Source: Verrucomicrobiia bacterium DG1235
Lineage (GTDB): Bacteria > Verrucomicrobiota > Verrucomicrobiia > Opitutales > Opitutaceae
Reading direction: 5' to 3'
Length of the DNA: 64,000 nt
Assembly: GCA_000155695.1 (NCBI GenBank)
Contig: DS990592.1
Coordinates: forward strand, 310,001-374,000
Shown here: positions 58,057 through 64,000 of the stretch, in pieces
Numbering within the stretch: position 1 is the stretch's first letter
Layout: each line of letters starts with the position of its first letter
Translations under genes and position numbers: made by a program
Notes under the pieces: model-generated
Database searches by the model: none
What the model saw: the letters and a program-made list of their open reading frames with translations, nothing else
Told to the model about the DNA's origin: nothing

Positions 58057-58827
58057 TTAAGTGCTGATCGGAGTTGGGTTGGAGGAATGAGGTGATGATT
58101 CGTTTCTTTCTGGAGCCTTTGCTTCGTAAATATATATTCTGATTAGATTTCTCGACACGCTTTTCATCAAAATCTCGGTTTCCTTGCAGAAATGTTCGTA
58201 GAACTCCAGTTCTCCTTCTTTTTTGAATTCTTCTTCTAGTTCGCGAATGGCTCTGTGAGCGCGTTTCCAATAGTTACGTTCCTCTGTCGTGTAATTATGG
58301 TGTGAATACTTCATTCCGCCTTTCTTGAATGCAATGGCGAGCTGAGTTTTATCTGGTAACAACGAAGTTCTCTCTTCCTCTGAATCGACTGTTTGAGTCC
58401 AAAAGACAACTAAGGTACCGTTGGGTTTGAGTAGAGGGTGTAACTTCGTTATCAAAGCATCTAAATCTTTACTGAAGTATAGAGTATCCACCGAGTAGAT
58501 GATATCGAACATTGAAAGATCGTTTGGTGCTTTGTCGAAATCCGCGATTGATGCGGAGATTTTATCTCCGAATGCATATTTGGCTTGTTCAATGAATTCT
58601 GGAGAAGCGTCAATTCCAGTTACCTCTGCTTCGGTTTCTTTAGATAGTGTATGTGCTATTTTTCCAACACCGCACCCTAGGTCTAGAATGGTAGGATTAT
58701 TTTTTTCTTTGATCAATCGCCTCAAGTGTTCGAATTGATTCCCAGTGATCATGCTAAGCTGACCAAGATCAATTCCGTTCGCTCTCTCTTTGAGGAGCCT
58801 ATGCGCTTTGCTTTTTAATAGTTTCAT
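58057..58827 (-). CDS. SAM-dependent methyltransferase
   Basis: The 256-residue protein has motif I ILDLGCGVGKIAHTLSK, then VTGIDASPEFI and the TLYFSKDLDALITKLHPLLKPNG region, a class I methyltransferase of the ubiquinone/small-molecule type. The C-terminus is basic and unordered. Starts 29 bases downstream of the NUDIX gene. Confidence 0.82.
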   Translation of the reverse strand: MKLLKSKAHRLLKERANGIDLGQLSMITGNQFEHLRRLIKEKNNPTILDLGCGVGKIAHTLSKETEAEVTGIDASPEFIEQAKYAFGDKISASIADFDKAPNDLSMFDIIYSVDTLYFSKDLDALITKLHPLLKPNGTLVVFWTQTVDSEEERTSLLPDKTQLAIAFKKGGMKYSHHNYTTEERNYWKRAHRAIRELEEEFKKEGELEFYEHFCKETEILMKSVSRNLIRIYIYEAKAPERNESSPHSSNPTPIST

Positions 58828-58856
58828 ACTTGATCGAATATCAACGGTTGACGATA

Positions 58857-59315
58857 TCAGGCATCGGGGATTGGCGAGTTCGAAAATAGAATCTCTTTGG
58901 GGAAGCTTACTGCCAAATCTGGCATAGAATCTTCATCGAAATATTCTAGTCGTACTGTTTCAGAATCCAATAGGGAGCTTGCGATTCTTGTTTCACCACA
59001 TCGAAAGAGAAAAACACAATATTCTACCTTGTCGCCGTTAGGGTAAGTGTGTCTGAACCTCGAACCGCCGAAGGAACTCGCGAGTGTGAGAGTCGCTGCT
59101 TCTAGTCCGGTTTCTTCCTTTAGTTCCCTCCTTGCTGCCTTCTCAGGAGATTCGCCTAGTTCGATGGCGCCAGCTGGAAGACTCCATGTTCCGTCTTGCT
59201 TCCTTTGCAAAAGAAGGCGTCCATCCGAATCATGAACTACGCAAGCAACCGCTGGAATCAGTAGTAAACTATTTCCTATAGATTTCCGCAGGTTTTTGTA
59301 GTAGTCCGAGATCAT
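58857..59315 (-). CDS. NUDIX hydrolase
   Basis: The Nudix box GAIELGESPEKAARRELK continuing EETGL fits the G-x5-E-x7-REUxEE consensus exactly. 152 residues, with the expected leading strand VACVVHDSDGRLLLQRKQDG. Substrate unknown. It is the most upstream gene of the AT-rich minus-strand set. Confidence 0.9.
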   Translation of the reverse strand: MISDYYKNLRKSIGNSLLLIPAVACVVHDSDGRLLLQRKQDGTWSLPAGAIELGESPEKAARRELKEETGLEAATLTLASSFGGSRFRHTYPNGDKVEYCVFLFRCGETRIASSLLDSETVRLEYFDEDSMPDLAVSFPKEILFSNSPIPDA

Positions 59316-59813
59316 TGTTTCTTGTTGTACGTCAAAGACTCAAGCGTGGGTAGATCTCGAATTCTGACCCATTTTTGTAAGGAACGTTTGCTCATGAATC
59401 ATTGTCTTTAATCCAGAATTTTTTCTCTCCATCATCGTTTTCGCTTTGTGTATCGATTTGTTGGAAGCGTCTTTGTAGTTGATGAACTCGACCCGTTTCA
59501 CTATCTATGGAATTTGAGGTTAGGTTGTAGCGCCTGGACCGCTGTTTTGAATCGCGGCTGATCTCCTATCGATGAACAAAGCCTCGTCCGTAAATAGAGT
59601 AGTCGTATATGTTGTTAGATTCTGTAGATCCTTAATTTCGAAATGGGAAAACCGTTTTCTAACGCGCTTTTTGCCGCCCTAAGGTTGGTACAATATTGGG
59701 ATAATTCACGTGGGCGTTTATTTCGCTTGGCGGATTTGGGATCCGTAGAAGCTGCAGATTTGTGTAAGAGTTTGCAAGTAGCAACTTGAGGGCTTTGGCG
59801 GTAGCTGAGTACG
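59316..59813. other. Long non-coding gap
   Basis: About 500 bases with no convincing reading frame, RNA gene or repeat. It separates the AT-rich gene set from the very GC-rich block that follows. A weak -10-like GATAAT occurs near 59698 without a matching -35. Confidence 0.5.
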
Positions 59814-59845
59814 AAAAAGCGCTAGGCGGGGGTCGCCTAGCGCTT
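59814..59845 (-). terminator. Rho-independent terminator of the nitronate monooxygenase gene
   Basis: A perfect 12-bp stem (59817-59828 with 59834-59845) and a five-base loop, followed on the minus strand by five T (overlapping the stem edge). It lies 33 bases past the stop of the gene. Confidence 0.88.
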
Positions 59846-59877
59846 GATGAACGAGACTTTACTTCGCTGTCGTTTTA

Positions 59878-61329
59878 TTAAACAGCGGTATGAAGTAAAT
59901 TGGGTGTAGTGGTTGTTTGGCTACAGAGGTGGTCGATAATGTCGTTCGCGTTGTAGTCGTCCTTGCCGTTGAGGAAGCGGGGGAGGTCGCGGATCATGCC
60001 GGAGGTGATGAGGGGGAGTTCGAGTCCGCCTCCGAGACGCATGGCGTGCGGGTAGCCGGCCGTGGCGAGGAGTCCGTTGCAGAGGCAGCGTCTGCCTTCG
60101 CAGTCGGCGGGGTCGCCGCCTTTGCGGACGTAGTCGGCTTCGGGCTCGGCGGCGCAGCGCCAGCCGACTTGTCCGTCTTCTTTTTGGTAGGCGGTGCGGA
60201 GGTAGCCGTGGGCGCAGGCTTGGCGTTGGCGGATGGCGGGGTCGCGTCCGCCTTCGGTGCCGGGGAGGTCGAGGGTTTTGAAGGGATAGCCGGTGGGCGA
60301 GCCGCGGCCTTCGGTGCGGGTTTCGACTTCGCCTGCGATTGCGTAGGCGATGGCGCGGCGGCGTATGCTGTCGTTCATGCCGGAGTCTGAGCAGAAGGCG
60401 AAGGCGGTGCCGACTTGGATGCCGACGGCGCCGAGTTCTTGGGCTTGGGCGAGGGAATCGGGGTCGTCTTTGCCTCCGGCGAGCCAGAAAGGCAGCCCGA
60501 GAGATTTGACGCGGTCGAGGTCGACTTGGTCTTTGGGGCCGTAGACGGGGTCTTGGTGAGACTCGTATTTCCAGCCGCGGGGGCCGGCGTTGTGTCCGCC
60601 GGCGATGGGACCTTCGACGATGAAGCCGTCGACTCCGCCGGAACGGGCGAGGGACATGGCGAGGACGTGGGAGCTGATGATGGCGAGGAATTGGGGGCGG
60701 TTGAGGGCGGGGAGGTCGGCCTCGACGACGGAGGGGTCGAAGGGAATATCGGCTGCGGGGCCGTCTTCGACAGTGAGGCGCAGGGAGCAGGTCTCGTGTT
60801 GGCAGAGCTGGTCCATGAGACCGGGGATGTCGCGGGGGATGCCGGCGCCCATGAGGACAGTGTCGACGCCTGCAAGGAGGGCTCCGTAGAGGATGGGTAG
60901 AGTGGGCGCCTGGATTTTTTCGAGCAGGTTGATGCCGATGGGGCCTTTGGCTTTTTGCTTGGCGAGCCAGACTTCGCAGAAGGAAGAGAAGGTGGCGAGT
61001 TCGAGGAGGGCCTTGGGCGGGCTGATGCTGAACATGGGGACTGGCTTGTAGGAGCCGGGGTTTTTGAGGCCGTCGGGCTTGAACCAGCGCTGGAGGACTC
61101 GGGTGGCGAGGCTTTGGTCGGGGAAGGCTTCGGCGGCTTCGCGGATGGAGCCGTCGGCATCGCCTTCTTGGAGGCGGCAGGCTACGACGCGGTCTATGGC
61201 GGTGCCGGAGACGACTCCGAGGTGCCCGCGGCTGGCGACTGCTCGGGCGAGGCGCCAGCTGGAAATTGCGATCCCCATGCCGCCTTGAATGAGGCGTGGC
61301 AGCGGGGTTTGGGACAGATCTGTTACCAT
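59878..61329 (-). CDS. Nitronate monooxygenase family protein
   Basis: FMN-dependent TIM-barrel enzyme of the 2-nitropropane dioxygenase family. Signals: PLPRLIQGGMGIAISSWRLA, the EGPIAGGHNAGPRG loop, GLPFWLAGG and GAVGIQVGTAFAF. At 483 residues it is longer than the ~330-360 usual. The extra C-terminal part has six cysteines in the region CAHGYLR ... WRCAAEP ... DCEGRRCLCNGLLAT. The coding sequence is much more GC-rich than its neighbours upstream. Confidence 0.85.
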   Translation of the reverse strand: MVTDLSQTPLPRLIQGGMGIAISSWRLARAVASRGHLGVVSGTAIDRVVACRLQEGDADGSIREAAEAFPDQSLATRVLQRWFKPDGLKNPGSYKPVPMFSISPPKALLELATFSSFCEVWLAKQKAKGPIGINLLEKIQAPTLPILYGALLAGVDTVLMGAGIPRDIPGLMDQLCQHETCSLRLTVEDGPAADIPFDPSVVEADLPALNRPQFLAIISSHVLAMSLARSGGVDGFIVEGPIAGGHNAGPRGWKYESHQDPVYGPKDQVDLDRVKSLGLPFWLAGGKDDPDSLAQAQELGAVGIQVGTAFAFCSDSGMNDSIRRRAIAYAIAGEVETRTEGRGSPTGYPFKTLDLPGTEGGRDPAIRQRQACAHGYLRTAYQKEDGQVGWRCAAEPEADYVRKGGDPADCEGRRCLCNGLLATAGYPHAMRLGGGLELPLITSGMIRDLPRFLNGKDDYNANDIIDHLCSQTTTTPNLLHTAV

Positions 61330-61410
61330 GGGGCAGAGACTGTAGGTCGGGGCACGCTAATACAGTGAATAAAAGACAAACGGGTAATTATTAGCGGGAG
61401 GAATGGGGGT

Positions 61411-61428
61411 GAGTAGTGAGTGGTGAGT
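61411..61428 (+). repeat. Seven-base-period short repeat, copy 1
   Basis: GAGTAGTGAGTGGTGAGT, a run of GAGTRGT units, continuing less regularly to about 61446. The identical 18 bases occur at 62557-62574. It lies in the gap between the nitronate monooxygenase and DUF4405-like genes. Confidence 0.7.
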
Positions 61429-61524
61429 GGGAGTAGGAGTGGGGAGGTGGAGGGAAAGCGTTGATCGAGCTGAGCTGGTTCGCATAGGCGGTTGGGTTCA
61501 ATTAGGTAATAGTTTTCGGGTCGT

Positions 61525-61878
61525 TTACTTTTGGGTAATGGGTAGGATGAGCGGGATGAGGAAGATGATGAGACCGATGGCGAGGCCAACGTAGCCTAGC
61601 TTGGCGGTGGCGGACTTGAGGGCGTTTTTGAGCCAGCCCCAGTGGAGGGCGAGGTGGAGGAGGACGAGGGCGGCCATGGCGAGTCCGACGTAGAAGTGGA
61701 GTTCGCCCCATTCGTGGCGGGTCATCCCGAGCATGCTGAGGCCGTGGCCTCCGCGGCTGCCTGGAGGGAGTCGTGTTTCGAGGGCAAGGCCGCTGCCGAG
61801 CAGGAAGGCGCCTCCGCAGAAGAGGAGGTAGTTTATGAGGCGGGGCAGGGCGAGGCGAAGCGTTTTGTTGCGTTTCAT
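61525..61878 (-). CDS. DUF4405-like small membrane protein
   Basis: The 117-residue protein has three membrane helices (INYLLFCGGAFLLGSGLALE; LHFYVGLAMAALVLLHLALH; LGYVGLAIGLIIFLIPLIL). Conserved histidines in MTRHEWGELHFYVG and LLHLALHWGW match the DUF4405 pattern, possibly a haem-binding cytochrome-b-like fold. No partner reductase is nearby. Confidence 0.75.
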   Translation of the reverse strand: MKRNKTLRLALPRLINYLLFCGGAFLLGSGLALETRLPPGSRGGHGLSMLGMTRHEWGELHFYVGLAMAALVLLHLALHWGWLKNALKSATAKLGYVGLAIGLIIFLIPLILPITQK

Positions 61879-62133
61879 ACAGACTGATACGTTGCGGGGG
61901 CGGCGATCGATGAGTCTGTTTTGTTTGGGGCTTTATTTAGCAATAGGTCGAATTGGCTTGTTAACGCGCCCTAATTTGAGGGTGGCTGAATTCGTGAATT
62001 ACTGGGGGAAAACCTGAAGCTGAGCTTTGGGCTAGGCAATTTGCCTCAGGACTGTTTTACTCGTTTTTAGCGTTTCGGCTTTTCCTTTCGAAGCGCTGTT
62101 CTTTCTGCCTAATCCTTATCCTCGCTGCCGATT

Positions 62134-62562
62134 ATGAGACTGCTCGATTCTGTCCGTGCCCCGTTGCTTTGTGTTGTTTTAGCTTTGTTCGCGTCTTCAG
62201 CTCGGGCGGATTTCGAGACGTTTGCGATTGGGAGCGCGATCGATACGCTGGACCACTTTATGCAGGCGGGGGTGGATCGGAATCCGAGTCGCGGGGCGAT
62301 TTTGATGGAGTCTTTCGAGGTCGACGAGCGGCGGACGGAGTACGAGACGCGACGGCTGTATCGGAGGGAGCGGGATTTACTGGCGGGCTATGTGTCGATC
62401 TCGAGCGACATTTATGGATATGAGATCGAGAAGAGTTTGTTTGGGACGAGCGTCGAGGTGGAGGGCGGTATCGAGACGGAGGAGGGGCTGACGGCGGAGT
62501 TTAGGGCTAGGGTGGTTTACCGGGGGAATCGCTGGTTGATCGCGCATCTGGAGATTGAGTAG
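62134..62562 (+). CDS. Small secreted protein of unknown function
   Basis: The 142-residue protein has a signal peptide (RAPLLCVVLALFASSARA-DF) followed by a compact Glu/Arg-rich domain with a beta-strand-rich end (VEVEGGIETEEGLTAEFRA; YRGNRWLIAHLEIE) that is reminiscent of NTF2/SnoaL-like folds. No family recognised. A period-7 repeat begins at its stop codon. Confidence 0.6.
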   Translation: MRLLDSVRAPLLCVVLALFASSARADFETFAIGSAIDTLDHFMQAGVDRNPSRGAILMESFEVDERRTEYETRRLYRRERDLLAGYVSISSDIYGYEIEKSLFGTSVEVEGGIETEEGLTAEFRARVVYRGNRWLIAHLEIE

Positions 62563-62574
62563 TGAGTGGTGAGT
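62557..62574 (+). repeat. Seven-base-period short repeat, copy 2
   Basis: Exact copy of the 18-base GAGTRGT run at 61411-61428. It overlaps the final codon and stop of the upstream gene, so part of the coding end is made of repeat. Confidence 0.7.
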
Positions 62575-62710
62575 TTGGGGAAATGGGGGATTTCGGGGAG
62601 TGGGCTTGCTTTATAAATTGAAAAGCTAGCTTGGGTGAATTGTGATGGGGACGTATCTGGTGAATTGCCGCGTTTTGGCAGTTGCCATCGTTTAACTCCT
62701 GTACCCTAAA

Positions 62711-63175
62711 ATGAATACATCGCTTATTACGATCGCTGGCATCGGCCCTTCTGCGGCTGCCATCCTCGCGAAAAATGGATACGCTTGCGTTGAGGACATT
62801 GCGAAGAGCGATGTCGAGACGCTTTGCGAAGTGCCGGGTTTCGGTCCGGTACGGGCTGAAAATGTGATCGCCGCGGCGCGGGCGATTGCGCCGCTTGCCA
62901 AGGCCAATAAGGCCAATAAGGCCAAGGGCGGACCGAGCAAGCCTAAGAAGGCAAAGGTGGAGAAGGCCTCAAAGTCGAAGAAGGCAAAGGTGGAGAAGGC
63001 CTCAAAGTCGAAGAAGGCAAAGGTGGAGAAGGCCTCAAAGTCGAAGAAGGAGAAGGCTCCGAAATCGAAGAAGGGGAAGTCAGACAAAAAGAAGAAAAAG
63101 GGGAAGAAAGGCGGAAAGTCCGCCAAGTCTTCCAAGCAAAAGAAGAAGTCGAAGAAAAAGTCCGTTAAGAAATAG
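62711..63175 (+). CDS. Helix-hairpin-helix protein with histone-H1-like lysine-rich tail
   Basis: The 154-residue protein has an N-terminal HhH pair (IAGIGPSAAAILAKNG; EVPGFGPVRAENVIAAARAI; about 8-60), which is a DNA-binding fold. From about 64 on it is almost only Lys, Ala, Ser and Glu, including three exact repeats of AKVEKASKSKK, ending in KKKSVKK. The combination suggests a nucleoid-associated DNA-compacting protein. The tail resembles bacterial H1-like proteins such as those of chlamydiae; the HhH front end is unusual. Convergent with the secreted gene at the right edge. Confidence 0.75.
   Translation: MNTSLITIAGIGPSAAAILAKNGYACVEDIAKSDVETLCEVPGFGPVRAENVIAAARAIAPLAKANKANKAKGGPSKPKKAKVEKASKSKKAKVEKASKSKKAKVEKASKSKKEKAPKSKKGKSDKKKKKGKKGGKSAKSSKQKKKSKKKSVKK
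62951..63049 (+). repeat. Three tandem 33-base repeats
   Basis: Three identical 33-base units (62951-62983, 62984-63016, 63017-63049), each coding AKVEKASKSKK, inside the HhH protein gene. Exact identity at the DNA level suggests recent expansion; a degenerate fourth unit follows. Confidence 0.95.
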
Positions 63176-63193
63176 GGACGAGTTCTGGGGCGG

Positions 63194-63970
63194 CTACTTC
63201 ACTTTTCCGGCTTCGTTTTCGAGAAGGACGTTTGAGACGACTGCGGTGTCGGAGGTGACTGGCAGGTGTGAGGTGAAGGCGATGCCGACGTAGAATGGGC
63301 CGTCGAGGCTGAGCTCAGCGGGTTTGCCGACTTGTTTGAGGGGACCGCCATTTTCGGTTGCCCAAAGAGTGAATTGATCGCCTTTTTTCTGGATGCCGAG
63401 GCGGACTGGCTTGCCTTTGGCGGGGACGTTGCTGGCGGAGGCTTCGACGCGGAGGTTTTCGTAGATGTCGGCTCCTTTGTCGGGGCGGGTGGCGAGGTGG
63501 ACGAGGCCGACGCCGTGGAGGGCTACCATGATTTCCTTGGCATCGTCATCGAGTTCCTGGCGGAAGATGAGCACGACTTTGCGGTCGCCGTAGCCGTCGG
63601 GATTTGGAAATTCGATGTCGGCTGCTAGGGAGACGTCGCCTTCCATGCGTTTCCAGAGGTAGCGAAACTCGTCGCGGAAGTACCAGATGTTATATCCGGC
63701 GGAGTCGATGGTGTAGGATCCGGTTTCGGCGTCGTAGCTAGCGGAGCCGGGGACGAGCGGGCCGCCGACGTCGGACTGGCCTTGGAAGATGCCGATGGGT
63801 TCGTCGAAGTTGACGGTGGGGCGGTGGAAGCCGGCGGGAGGCGGGACTTGCTGGTGGGTGGCTGAGCCTGGCTGAGCCCAGTCGGGGGCTTGGGGAGTGG
63901 CGGCATGGAGCAGCATTGCGGCGGCTAAAGCTGAGAAGGAAAGGAGCGGGGTACGGAGGGTATTTCGCAT
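63194..63970 (-). CDS. Secreted DUF1349/concanavalin-like protein
   Basis: The 258-residue protein has a signal peptide (LLSFSALAAAMLLHAATPQA). The body looks like a laminin-G/concanavalin-type beta sandwich (NIWYFRDEFRYLWKRMEGDV; MVALHGVGLVHLATRPDKG; VRLGIQKKGDQFTLWATENG; FYVGIAFTSHLPV), as in DUF1349. Such domains occur in secreted or TolB-associated proteins in this phylum. The gene reaches to within 30 bases of the window edge. Confidence 0.75.
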   Translation of the reverse strand: MRNTLRTPLLSFSALAAAMLLHAATPQAPDWAQPGSATHQQVPPPAGFHRPTVNFDEPIGIFQGQSDVGGPLVPGSASYDAETGSYTIDSAGYNIWYFRDEFRYLWKRMEGDVSLAADIEFPNPDGYGDRKVVLIFRQELDDDAKEIMVALHGVGLVHLATRPDKGADIYENLRVEASASNVPAKGKPVRLGIQKKGDQFTLWATENGGPLKQVGKPAELSLDGPFYVGIAFTSHLPVTSDTAVVSNVLLENEAGKVK

Positions 63971-64000
63971 AGGGGGCCGAATTTGGCAGGTAGTAGCCTC

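Noticed and set aside
53400-59815. Integron cassette array with attC sites
   Set aside because: The gene types and common orientation fit, but gaps of 14-43 bases leave no room for attC sites and I could not find paired core sites; no integrase is in the window.

Overview
The window is dense bacterial DNA, mostly above 50% GC by eye, and carries no rRNA, tRNA, CRISPR array or transposase that I can see. Four things point to the Verrucomicrobiota, probably the Opitutia: a dnaG-rpoD-tatA run, an mreBCD-mrdA run, a complete methylmalonyl-CoA pathway with a Na+-pump decarboxylase, and ORFs that mostly start without a Shine-Dalgarno sequence. This placement is inference from gene content and has not been tested by alignment.

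Layout. 1-2.7 kb: 3' end of tig, then clpP and clpX (chaperone/protease block), closed by a bidirectional terminator. 2.7-14.4 kb: two divergent operons that together make a succinate-to-propionate route. The minus-strand arm runs epimerase, carboxyltransferase, gamma-like subunit, biotin carrier, membrane beta subunit and CoA-transferase; the plus-strand arm is mutA, mutB and meaB. Succinyl-CoA is rearranged, epimerised and decarboxylated to propionyl-CoA with Na+ export, and CoA is returned to succinate. 14.4-16.9 kb: an ExbB/ExbD pair with an unusual TonB-like third protein, bracketed by the real meaB 3' end and a decayed second copy of it. 16.9-20.3 kb: hemH, an AraC-type regulator and eno. 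20.5-25.6 kb: a nucleoside phosphorylase and a moxR-DUF58-transglutaminase operon. 25.6-35.8 kb: the cell-shape operon mreB-mreC-mreD-mrdA, then TPR lipoprotein-dnaG-rpoD-tatA, all on the minus strand. 36-53.3 kb: mixed chromosomal genes, including a DUF362-like secreted protein, aroB, a PCMT-like methyltransferase with a long tail, an FAD monooxygenase, a voltage-gated K+ channel with a zinc ribbon, a PfkB kinase-tmk-holB operon, a tolQ-tolR-tonB operon, an EamA transporter and a secreted GH2 glycosidase. 53.5-59.8 kb: a visibly AT-richer run of eight small accessory genes, all on the minus strand (amidohydrolase, esterase, acetyltransferase, nucleotide kinase-like, TonB-domain protein, methyltransferase, NUDIX), which looks acquired. 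59.9-64 kb: very GC-rich, with a nitronate monooxygenase, a small membrane protein, a histone-H1-like lysine-rich protein with an HhH domain, and a secreted DUF1349-like protein.

Most worth following up: the meaB-flanked ExbB/ExbD/TonB-like cassette, the split lipoyl/HlyD-like insertion inside the decarboxylase beta subunit, the primase that has lost three of its four zinc ligands, and the AT-rich accessory run.
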